A stretch of 64,000 nt of DNA from Nematostella vectensis (taxonomy: Eukaryota; Cnidaria; Anthozoa; Actiniaria; Edwardsiidae): positions 17,965,075 to 18,029,074 of the forward strand of contig NC_064038.1 in NCBI RefSeq assembly GCF_932526225.1, read 5' to 3'. Of this stretch, positions 29,143 through 39,509 are shown piece after piece. Under the pieces are notes generated by a model. That model saw nothing but the letters and a program-made list of their open reading frames with translations, was not told the DNA's origin and did no database searches. A program made the translations under genes and the position numbers. The first letter of the stretch is position 1. Each line of letters starts with the position of its first letter.

Positions 29143-30257
29143 ATGTGTAGTTATTTTTCAGGGCGTTAGTGCCAACATTCCTAGCCTTAGTTTGGCTGTA
29201 GTTTGGTGCGCTGAGAAGTCTACTGGTTGTTTTTAGTACAGCTTTCACCATTTTTAGTGTATTATCTTTCAATAAACTTCTCATTGTGCCAAACTCATGC
29301 CTGTGTTGTCTAGTATTTTACTGCGAGAAGGAAGGGAAGTATCATTCGACACAGACTTTGCTTTGGTAAACCTGCTGATAATCCACGTACAGTATAGCCC
29401 TAAGGAGTTGTGTAGTTTTTGAAATACTGTTTCTGATGTTAGTATTTTTATGCGAATTCGATAAGACGATAAAAATTAAGCGCGAGAATCAGTCTTCTAA
29501 GTTGGCGGCTTTTTGTTCGAATTTAACACACCAAAGACCGCCGTGAAGCCAATGACATATTTCACAATAACAGAATGAATTACACAGTCAAGAAACAACA
29601 TGAAACTTCTATAAAATGGAAGCTAGGGTTGTGAAGATTCTGTTTCTGATAGTAGTTTGATGCGCATTCGATAAAGCGCAGAAAATTAAGCGCGAGAGCT
29701 TTACTGGATTGATTTCGCAGCCAAAATTACACCGAAATCGATAAAACTCATGTCTCGTATTCATTTTGGCATTATTAGCTAATTGATATTCAATGAAACG
29801 CTTTAACAGTAGGGTGGCCTTTTTTCATTAAACGGCATATCGAATATTCCAAAAATACGTTTTATATGATCTAACCAAACGTTTAACGCTATTTTTTCAC
29901 CTTAAACGACGTATCTATAAAGTAAACGACCTTCAAATCGTTTATATGATATTGGACTTTATCTAAACGTGCTTCAACGGAGTTCAACGGCAAACGGCAG
30001 TAAACGTTATTTCGTTAAGTCTTCGCGTGCTGGGTCAATATATTAAATGAACTTTCCCTAACTCGGCACAGATCATGAGTGATATGATCCTATTCCTCAG
30101 TGATTCGGTACTATTCGGAAGTAACCCAGCATTAACCATGAGTGATGTGATCCTATTTGTGATTGATTCGGAACTATTCGGAAGTAACTCGGCACTGATC
30201 ATCAATTATGTAATACTATTCGGACATGATAAAAATAGATGGTAAAGATTATGTAAC
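29143..30257. other. intron sequence with minor duplications
   Basis: A diverged ~57-base segment ending ATTAAGCGCGAGA is present at ~29432-29489 and ~29647-29702. From 30058 to 30220 there is a loose ~69-base tandem repeat (GAGTGATATGATCCTATT ... ACTATTCGGAAGTAAC). No gene seen. Confidence 0.5.
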
Positions 30258-30335
30258 CTGGATGATTTCTTTTCTTTCTTGGATTCTGTGTTTATGCTGG
30301 CTGCCCTCGATCGCCTTTTCAAAGACTTCCGACAA
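30258..30335 (-). CDS. PXK-like: PXK-like gene, exon with basic Ser/Lys region
   Basis: It has a strong acceptor (CTTTTCCCCCGCAG) and donor CCAG|GTTACA, phase 2 on both sides. It encodes RKSLKRRSRAASINTESKKE followed by KKSS, a basic serine-rich linker. PXK has a comparable Lys/Arg/Ser-rich region between its kinase-like domain and the proline tract. Confidence 0.68.
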
Positions 30336-30802
30336 CTGCGGGGGAAAAGGGAGCGGAAAATAAGCGTTATAAGAGAAAACAGAGTGGGACATAAGCAGTT
30401 TGAGAGAATAGAGGGTTGGACATATGACTATTATCCAATTCTCCTGGATTCAGTGGAAATATGATTGAATTCGTAAAATCATTCAAAATGGAATTGTCAT
30501 CTGACAATTGGCATTGGAATAGGTGTTTTCCCAACAGCTTCACCATGACTATGAAAAATAAACGCTTACAGTGAAAATGTGAACTGGCAAATGGAAAACT
30601 GCAGTTCTTAGACAGGCTTATTGTATTAATTATCCATCAGAATAAACATGATAAATAAACAACTCACATGACTTATCCACATTTTCATGTATTTCAGTAG
30701 AAATACATGAAGAGACCTAGTGGATTTTTTGTTAGTCAAACTATCATTCTCCATTCGCCATTTGCACCGGCAACCTTTTTCTTGTAAAAGGTGGGTATAT
30801 AC

Positions 30803-30870
30803 CTTCTGTTATCAGATTCTTTGGTATGAAATAATTTCAACATTGCTCTAGTATTCGAGCCAAGTTTGAC
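30803..30870 (-). CDS. PXK-like: PXK-like gene, exon after the kinase-like domain
   Basis: The acceptor TTCCTTTTCAG|GTC (phase 0) and donor AGAAG|GTATAT (phase 2) bound this exon. It encodes VKLGSNTRAMLKLFHTKES, aligning with the helical segment after the PXK kinase C-lobe. Reading through the donor would give 22 more codons to a TGA at 30736, so a shorter isoform is possible. Confidence 0.7.
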
Positions 30871-31002
30871 CTGAAAAGGAAGTAAAACATATGAGAGCCA
30901 CATCTCTCCTTTCTCTAAGAAGTCTCTTTATGTCCAGGTTATATGGAGTGCAGAGGGAGTGGTATAAAAAAGACAAACAAGGATGTTGACAAGAAGTCAT
31001 AC

Positions 31003-31071
31003 CTGTCTTGCACCTTGCATTTTCTTCAGATGATTAATATCAGCATCTTTGAAAAATGCATAACTTGCTAT
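31003..31071 (-). CDS. PXK-like: PXK-like gene, 69-bp exon
   Basis: Bounded by TTTTTTATTAG|ATA and ACAG|GTATGA, phase 0 on both sides. It encodes IASYAFFKDADINHLKKMQG and three more residues, the end of the kinase-like C-lobe (position of the PXK 'LLQMPLFSDV' helix). Confidence 0.75.
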
Positions 31072-31342
31072 CTAATAAAAAAAAAAAGTTAAAACCAAGG
31101 GTGCGGTAGACACATGGAGCCATTCAAACATATTTACTGCACTTAAAACCTCAACCCAGAATTAAATTTTTCACAGAGAAGGGCGTGAGCATTCCGCGAA
31201 ACAGACACAAGTTTTGCCAAACTTGCGACGTGAGTGGTCACATTTTCTTCAAAGGAAGAAAACAATCCCAAAAATATGATAGACAAGACGAATTCAAGAA
31301 GGGGTTTTCTACAGGACTACACCAGAGGATTTGAAAACTTAC

Positions 31343-31396
31343 CTCTTCCAAATACGGATATGCTCCGCTGTGATTGAAGAATATAGAATTCAGGAC
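31343..31396 (-). CDS. PXK-like: PXK-like gene, 54-bp exon
   Basis: Textbook splice sites (TTTTATCAG|GTC and GAAGAG|GTAAGT), phase 0 on both sides, encoding VLNSIFFNHSGAYPYLEE. This matches the VLES-I/T-L segment of the PXK C-lobe and continues directly from the E of the preceding exon. Confidence 0.78.
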
Positions 31397-31583
31397 CTGA
31401 TAAAATATGAGGAGAACAGACTGAAAAAATGAAAAGAGTAATAGAAGGCACGCGCAGTACCTTGGTGTTGTATAATAAGAATGAATGCTTTGCCTGACTT
31501 TTCACAGGGAGCCCACCTTAGTGGTTAGAATAACGTTTAAATTGTTCTTGAGCTTTGCAGTGTTGTTGATTTGAGGTTTAACC

Positions 31584-31714
31584 ATTGGGCTTCCTAGCCA
31601 ATAATAGAGCACCCAAAATGCCAGGCTTGGAAATTACAGACAAAAGGCACATAACATATAAATGTGTTTCTGCCTGGTATTGTGGGTGCTCTCTCATTTG
31701 CTAGGGAGCCCAAT
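31584..31714. mobile_element. 131-bp MITE in an intron
   Basis: ATTGGGCTTCCTAGCCAATA at 31584 is inverted as CTAGGGAGCCCAAT ending 31714. The inner arms (AGAGCACCC / GGGTGCTCT and CCAGG / CCTGG) also pair. No coding capacity; target duplication not resolved. Confidence 0.75.
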
Positions 31715-31787
31715 GTTTTATTTTTGATGCAAAAGCTGAATACTGCTGCATGCCAGTTTCCAAGAGGGTCTAAATACGAGAGGGCTT

Positions 31788-34700
31788 ACTGTACCTCTTT
31801 GAACTAACTGTGCCCCTATGAGCTAACTGTACCTCTATGAGCTTACTGTACCTCTATGAGCTAACTGTACCTCTATGAGCTAACTGTACCTCTATGAGCT
31901 AACTGTACCTCTATGAGCTAACTGTACCTCTATAAGCTAACTGTACCTCTATGAGCTAACTGTACCTCTATGAGCTAACTGTACCTCTATGAGCTAACTG
32001 TACCTCTATGAGCTAACTGTACCTCTATAAGCTAACTGTACCACTATGAGCTAACTGTACCTCTATGAGCTAACTGTACGTCTATGCGCTAACTGTACCT
32101 CTATGAGCTAACTGTACCTCTATGAGGTAACTGTACCTCTATGAGCTAACTGTACCTTTATGAGCTAACTGTACCTCTATGAGCTAACTGTACCTCTATG
32201 AGCTAACTGTACCTCTATGAGCTAACTGTACGTCTATGCGCTAACTGTACCTCTATGAGCTAACTGTACCTCTATGAGCTAACTGTACCTCTATGAGCTA
32301 ACTGTACCTCTATAAGCTAACTGTACCTCTATGAGCTAACTGTACCTCTATGAGCTAACAGTACCTCTATGAGCTAACTGTACGTCTATAAGCTAACAGT
32401 ACCTTCTATGAGCTAACTGTACCTCTATGAGCTAACAGTACCTCTATGAGCTAACTGTACCTCTATGAGCTAACTGTACCTCTATGAGCTAACAGTACCT
32501 CTATGAGCTAACTGTACCTCTATGAGCTAACTGTACCTCTATGAGCTAACAGTACCTCTATGAGCTAACTGTACGTCTATAAGCTAACAGTACCTTCTAT
32601 GAGCTAACTGTACCTCTATGAGCTAACTGTACCTCTATGAGGTAACTGTACCTCTATAAGCTGACTGTACCTCTATGAGCTAACTGTACCTCTATGAGGT
32701 AACTGTACCTCTATGAGCTAACTGTACCTCTATGAGCTAACTGTACCTCTATGAGGTAACTGTACCTCTATGAGCTGACTGTACCTCTATGAGCTAACTG
32801 TACCTCTATGAGGTAACTGTACCTCTATGAGCTAACTGTACCTCTATGAGGTAACTGTACCTCTATGAGCTAACTGTACCTCTATGAGGTAACAGTACCT
32901 CTATGAGCTGACTGTACCTCTATGAGCTGACTGTACCTCTATGAGGTAACTGTACCTCTATGAGCTAACTGTACCTCTATGAGCTAACTGTACCTCTATG
33001 AGCTAACTGTACCTCTATGAGCTAACAGTACCTCTATGAGGTAACTGTACCTCTATGAGCTAACTGTACCTCTATGAGCTAACTGTACCTCTATGAGCTA
33101 ACTGTACCTCTATGAGGTAACAGTACCTCTATGAGGTAACTGTACCTCTATGAGCTAACTGTACCTCTATAAGCTAACTGTACCTCTATGAGCTAACTGT
33201 ACCTCTATGAGCTAACTGTACCTCTATGAGCTAACTGTACCTCTATGAGCTAACTGTACCTCTATGAGCTAACTGTACCTCTATGAGGTAACTGTACCTC
33301 TATGAGCTAACTGTACCTCTATGAGGTAACTGTACCTCTATGAGGTAACTGTACCTCTATGGGCTGACTGTACCTCTATGAGCTGACTGTACCTCTATAA
33401 GCTAACAGTACCTTCTATGAGCTAACTGTACCTCTATGAGGTAACTGTACCTCTATGAGGTAACTGTACCTCTATAAGCTAACTGTACCACTATGAGCTA
33501 ACTGTACCTCTATGAGCTAACTGTACGTCTATGCGCTAACTGTACCACTATGAGCTAACTGTACCTCTATGAGGTAACTGTACCTCTATGAGCTAACTGT
33601 ACCTTTATGAGCTAACTGTACCTCTATGAGCTAACTGTACCTCTATGAGGTAACTGTACCTCTATGAGCTAACTGTACCTTTATGAGCTAACTGTACCTC
33701 TATGAGCTAACTGTACCTCTATGAGCTAACTGTACCTTTATGAGCTAACTGTACGTCTATGCGCTAACTGTACCTCTATGAGCTAACTGTACCTCTATAA
33801 GCTAACAGTACCTCTATGAGCTAACTGTACCTCTATGAGCTAACTGTACCTCTATGAGCTAACTGTACCTCTATAAGCTAACTGTACCTCTATGAGCTAA
33901 CTGTACCTCTATGAGCTAACAGTACCTCTATGAGCTAACTGTACGTCTATAAGCTAACAGTACCTTCTATGAGCTAACTGTACCTCTATGAGCTAACAGT
34001 ACCTCTATGAGCTAACTGTACCTCTATGAGCTAACTGTACCTCTATGAGCTAACAGTACCTCTATGAGCTAACTGTACCTCTATGAGCTAACTGTACCTC
34101 TATGAGCTAACAGTACCTCTATGAGCTAACTGTACGTCTATAAGCTAACAGTACCTTCTATGAGCTAACTGTACCTCTATGAGCTAACTGTACCTCTATG
34201 AGGTAACTGTACCTCTATGGGCTGACTATACCTCTATGAGCTAACTGTACCTCTATGGGCTGACTGTACCTCTATGAGGTAACTGTACCTCTATGAGGTA
34301 ACTGTACCTCTATGAGGTAACTGTACCTCTATGAGGTAACTGTACCTCTATGAGCTAACTGTACCTCTATGAGGTAACTGTACCTCTATAAGCTGACTGT
34401 ACCTCTATGAGCTAACTGTACCTCTATGAGGTAACTGTACCTCTATGAGCTAACTGTACCTCTATGAGCTAACTGTACCTCTATGAGGTAACTGTACCTC
34501 TATGAGCTGACTGTACCTCTATGAGCTAACTGTACCTCTATGAGGTAACTGTACCTCTATGAGCTAACTGTACCTCTATGAGGTAACTGTACCTCTATGA
34601 GCTAACTGTACCTCTATGAGGTAACAGTACCTCTATGAGCTGACTGTACCTCTATGAGCTGACTGTACCTCTATGAGGTAACTGTACCTCTATGAGCTAA

Positions 34701-36949
34701 CTGTACCTCTATGAGCTAACTGTACCTCTATGAGCTAACTGTACCTCTATGAGCTAACAGTACCTCTATGAGGTAACTGTACCTCTATGAGCTAACTGTA
34801 CCTCTATGAGCTAACTGTACCTCTATGAGCTAACTGTACCTCTATGAGGTAACAGTACCTCTATGAGGTAACTGTACCTCTATGAGCTAACTGTACCTCT
34901 ATAAGCTAACTGTACCTCTATGAGCTAACTGTACCTCTATGAGCTAACTGTACCTCTATGAGCTAACTGTACCTCTATGAGCTAACTGTACCTCTATGAG
35001 CTAACTGTACCTCTATGAGGTAACTGTACCTCTATGAGCTAACTGTACCTCTATGAGGTAACTGTACCTCTATGGGCTGACTGTACCTCTATGAGCTGAC
35101 TGTACCTCTATAAGCTAACAGTACCTTCTATGAGCTAACTGTACCTCTATGAGGTAACTGTACCTCTATGAGGTAACTGTACCTCTATGGGCTGACTGTA
35201 CCTCTATGAGCTAACTGTACCTCTATGAGGTAACTGTACCTCTATGAGCTAACTGTACCTTTATGAGCTAACTGTACCTCTATGAGCTAACTGTACCTCT
35301 ATGAGGTAACAGTACCTATATGAGCTGACTGTACCTCTATGAGCTGACTGTACCTCTATGAGGTAACTGTACCTCTATGAGCTAACTGTACCTCTATGAG
35401 CTAACTGTACCTCTATGAGCTAACTGTACCTCTATGAGGTAACTGTACCTCTATGATCTAACTGTACCTCTATGAGCTAACTGTACCTCTATGAGCTAAC
35501 TGTACCTCTATGAGCTAACTGTACCTCTATGAGCTAACTGTACCTCTATGAGGTAACTGTACCTCTATGAGCTAACTGTACCTCTATGAGGTAACTGTAC
35601 CTCTATGGGCTGACTGTACCTCTATGAGCTGACTGTACCTCTATGAGCTAACTGTACCTCTATGAGGTAACTGTACCTCTATGGGCTGACTGTACCTCTA
35701 TGGGCTGACTGTACCTCTATGAGCTAACTGTACCTCTATGAGGTAACTGTACCTTTATGAGCTAACTGTACCTCTATAAGCTAACTGTACCTCTATGAGC
35801 TAACTGTACCTCTATGAGGTAACTGTACCTCTATGAGGTAACTGTACCTCTATGAGGTAACTGTACCCCTATGGGCTGACTGTACCTCTATGAGGTAACT
35901 GTACCTCTATGAGCTAACTGTACCTCTATGAGGTAACTGTACCTCTATAAGCTAACAGTACCTCTATGAGCTGACTGTACCTCTATAAGCTAACTGTACC
36001 TCTATGAGCTAACTGTACCTCTATGAGCTGACTGTACCTCTATGAGCTGACTGTACCTCTATGAGCTAACTGTACCTCTATGAGCTGACTGTACCTCTAT
36101 GAGCTAACTGTACCTCTATGAGCTAACTGTACGTCTATGCGCTAACTGTACCTCTATGAGGTAACTGTACCTCTATGAGGTAACTGTACCTCTATCAGCT
36201 AACAGTACCTCTATGAGCTGACTGTACCTCTATGAGCTGACTGTACCTCTATGAGCTGACTGTACCTCTATGAGCTAACTGTACCCCTATGGGCTGACTG
36301 TACCTCTATGAGGTAACTGTACCTCTATGAGCTAACAGTACCTCTATGAGCTAACAGTACCTCTATAAGCTAACAGTACCTCTATGAGCTGACTGTACCT
36401 CTATGAGGTAACTGTACCTCTATGAGCTAACTGTACCTCTATGAGCTAACTGTACCTCTATGAGCTAACTGTACCTCTATGAGCTAACTGTACCTCTATG
36501 AGCTAACTGTACCTCTATGGGCTGACTGTACCTCTATGAGCTGACTGTACCTCTATGAGGTAACTGTACCTCTATGAGCTAACTGTACCTCTATGAGCTA
36601 ACTGTACCTCTATGAGCTAACTGTACCTCTATGAGGTAACTGTACCTCTATGAGCTAACTGTACCTCTATGAGCTAACTGTACCTCTATGAGCTGACTGT
36701 ACCTCTATGAGGTAACAGTACCTCTATGAGCTAACTGTACCTCTATGAGCTAACAGTACCTCTATGAGCTAACTGTACCTCTATGAGCTGACTGTACCTC
36801 TATGAGGTAACAGTACCTCTATGAGCTAACTGTACCTCTATGAGCTAACTGTACCTCTATGAGCTAACTGTACCTCTATGAGCTAACTGTACCTCTATGA
36901 GGTAACTGTACCTCTATGAGCTAACTGTACCTCTATGAGGTAACTGTAC
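31788..36949. repeat. 5.2-kb array of a 19-bp unit abutting a 5' splice site
   Basis: The plus-strand unit is GAGCTAACTGTACCTCTAT, about 270 copies, with single-base variants (GAGGTAAC, GAGCTGAC, TATAAG, ACAGTACC, TACGTC). On the minus strand it reads GTACAGTTAGCTCATAGAG. The array fills most of the intron between the PXK-like exons at 36950-37047 and 31343-31396. Its first unit starts at the GT of the donor, so every unit contains an AGAG|GTACAG junction like that of the exon. Markers such as TACCTTCTATG show a repeated ~1.5-1.7-kb block inside (see findings). Confidence 0.95.
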
Positions 36950-37047
36950 CTCTACGACTTGAGGACAGTAACAGCTTTCCATTTGCTCATCTGATGGCTC
37001 GGCTGTGTTCAGCTCATACCCTGCGGCCATCTCGAACAACAGATGCC
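36950..37047 (-). CDS. PXK-like: PXK-like gene, exon ending at the satellite array
   Basis: The acceptor TTTCATGGCACAG|GG (phase 1 in) and the proposed donor GTAGAG|GTACAG (phase 0 out) bound 98 bases. They encode GHLLFEMAAGYELNTAEPSD and CYCPQVVE. The GHLLFEM motif corresponds to the F-helix GHLLYEM of PXK. The donor is weak (GTACAG) and is followed at once by hundreds of near-copies of itself. GTC|GTAGAG six bases earlier is an alternative that keeps phase. Confidence 0.75.
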
Positions 37048-37079
37048 CTGTGCCATGAAATAAAAACTAAAACCATACT

Positions 37080-38015
37080 CTTATCAATAATGATGTTGAT
37101 AATATTGATGGCAAGGTAACTATGGTGATAACATTGATGCAAGGTGACTATGGTGATATCACTGATGGCAAGGTATCTATGGTGATAATATGATTGCTGC
37201 TACTGCTGAAGATTATGATGATGGTAATGATGGTGATAATATGGTGATGATGATGATAATATGGTAATGATGATGGGGATAATATGGTGATGATGATGGT
37301 GATAATATGGTGATGATGGTGATAATATGGTGATGATGATGGTGATAATATGGTGATGATGATGATAATATGGTAATGATGATGGTGATAATATGGTGAT
37401 GATGATATTATGGTAATGATGATGGTGATAATATGGTGATGATGATGATAATATGGTGATGATGATGGCGATAATATGGTGATGATGGCGATAATATGGT
37501 GATGATGATAATATGGTGATGATTATGGTGATATGATGATGATGATAATATGGTGATGATGATGGTGATAATATGATGATGATGATGATAATATGGTGAT
37601 GATGATGGTGATAATATGGTGATGTTGATAATACAGTGATGATGATGGTGATAATGATGATAATATGGTGATGATGATGGTGATAATATGGTGATGTTGA
37701 TAATACAGTGATGATGATGGTGATAATATGATGATGATTATGGTGATATGGTGATGATGATGGTGATAATATGGTTATGATTATTGTGATAATATAGTGA
37801 GGATGATGGTGATAATATGGTGATGATGACAGTGATAATATGGTGATGATGATTGGTGAGAATAGGGTGATGATGATGATGGTGGTGATTATTGTAATGA
37901 TGCTGATGATAATTATGATGCCTATGATGATGATGGTGACGATTATGATGATGATATTATGATTATAATGATGCTGATGGATATGATAATGGTGATGATG
38001 ATGGTGATAACGAGG
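37080..38015. repeat. ATG/GTG/ATA-rich array in an intron
   Basis: Irregular tandem repeat built from GATGATGATGGTGATAATAT modules over about 800 bases, with a degenerate lead-in at 37080-37200. Minus-strand reading gives a long His-rich open frame that has no support as a gene. Confidence 0.9.
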
Positions 38016-38036
38016 CTCATTAGAATCCAAACTTAC

Positions 38037-38143
38037 CAAAAGCCAATACATCAATAGCCTGTTTATTCTTCTTGACAAGTTTTTTGAATAAGGGCTGTAA
38101 CCTTGCTTTGTAACCCAATAAAGAATATTCATATCCGGAAAAT
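38037..38143 (-). CDS. PXK-like: PXK-like gene, most 5' exon recognised (kinase-like activation region)
   Basis: The acceptor TATTGGATTTCAG|A (phase 2 in) and donor CTTTTG|GTAAGT (phase 1 out) bound 107 bases. The reading frame gives FSGYEYSLLGYKARLQPLFK and NKQAIDVLAFG. This aligns with the PXK segment from ENSLLGLPSFYR to SVDVHCFGHLL. PXK proteins carry an N-terminal PX domain, a divergent kinase domain and a C-terminal WH2 motif, and act in membrane trafficking. The N-terminal PX and kinase N-lobe exons were not found; they may lie further right beyond the inserted elements or outside the window. Seven exons keep a single open frame, so the gene may be active. Confidence 0.75.
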
Positions 38144-38859
38144 CTGAAATCCAATAAAATAGAGTGGTGTCGGGTTTTTTGCTGTTTTGGGTCTATTATG
38201 GAGTGAATAATCAGATTCTCTTGCTATGTTGATGTCCTTCATTTTTATTATCAATGACATTAAAGAAGTTACCATTGCAATAATGCATGTCTATATAATT
38301 TGTTTCCGGATTTTTGACGGCGGCCATCTTGGATCCGCCATCTTGGATTTGACAAACATAATTATATCTATCATAGAAGCTTTCGAAAATAATTTTCCTT
38401 CCAAAATTGTTTCTCTTTCCAAAAATGCTTTTTTATTTCAACAGTTAAACAAACATGTCTACTTTTTTAAGCTAGCGCATGCCGGCATGCAACTAAATTG
38501 ATTATTGGAAATCCATAATTACACACTGTGTAAGGCTAAGCGTGTGGAAATAAAGTCGCACATGAAGAGAGGGAACTGCTATTTCGTAACAGGCCTGTAG
38601 TTTTACACTCAGATGTAGTTCTTGTTCTTCCTCCATCACCTCCTTGTATACTAGCCCCCGTGTGTTGATCACTCTTTTACGGGAAGGAATAAACCTTCTC
38701 TATTTATCTATACTTTTTTTTCTATATTCACAGCGCTAACCAGTACGAGGTGGAATGTGATCTGCTTAGAGAGCTACTCCAAAATCAATAATCGCCATTG
38801 CATCACTTTTTGGGTTGGATCGGGTATTCGCAGTTGCCTAGCATGCGCCTCAGAAGGTG
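38144..38859. other. probable intron, no exon recognised
   Basis: Non-coding AT-rich sequence. A minus-strand IIDFGVAL at ~38790 recalls a kinase motif, but splice sites and phase do not fit. Confidence 0.35.
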
Positions 38860-39300
38860 AAATAGTGAGTTTGGTGTGGTAATGTTGAAGGGTGATGGTG
38901 ATTAAGAGATGGATGTAATGGGGTGAGGTAGTGGCGAAAATGTTGGGGATGGAAATATAGTGCGACAGAAAGGTTGATCAAAGTGTGTGGGTGGTTAAGG
39001 GTGGTGAAAAGATAAAGCAGGGGTGTGAAGGTTATTATAGTGTGGAAGAAGGTTGTGTAAGTCTATTCGGAGTGTACGCTTGAGAGGGATGAATAAGGGA
39101 GATTGTGGTGGGTGGTTTGATATAAAAGGTTACTTGTATAACGTGTGGACGGTGTGTTTGTATGTTTGTGAAGACAGAAGAGATAAGTAGGAGGTAGGTA
39201 GGTAGTGTATACGTTGTATAGGTAGTGTATACGTTGTATAGGTAGTGTATAAAGGAGAGTAGTTGGGGGGTGTGGGTGTAGGTGTGTTGTGTCAAGAGTA
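38860..39300. repeat. G-rich, strand-skewed stretch with a GTAGTGTATAC(G)TTGTATAG repeat
   Basis: The plus strand is rich in GGTG, GTGG and AAGG and poor in C for over 400 bases. It ends with GGTAGGTAGGTAGTGTATAC and three tandem copies of a ~22-base unit (39197-39251). Confidence 0.6.
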
Positions 39301-39509
39301 TAGTCATTGCCTCTATGCCAAATAATAATAAAAAATAATGTTAAAAAATTTCGAAAACGCAACCAAAAAATTTGTCCGCAACCCGAATCTGATCATTCAC
39401 TCCATAATGGACCCAAAACTGCAAAAAAATCGATTTCAGCACAAACACCGCATGGGAGCCACATTTCCGAACACGCCGAACCGCATTAAAACCATTGAAC
39501 TATTGATCT

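Noticed and set aside
31507-31553. Possible extra exon (LKNNLNVILTTK) in the PXK-like gene
   Set aside because: Including it would interrupt the natural alignment of VVE with VLNSIF, and its acceptor is poor.
37200-38132. 310-codon His/Ile-rich minus-strand frame
   Set aside because: By-product of the ATG/GTG/ATA array; it overlaps the PXK-like exon at 38037-38143 in another frame.
38760-38830. Kinase-like IIDFGVAL reading as the next upstream PXK-like exon
   Set aside because: No GT donor in the needed phase and a stop right after; probably chance.
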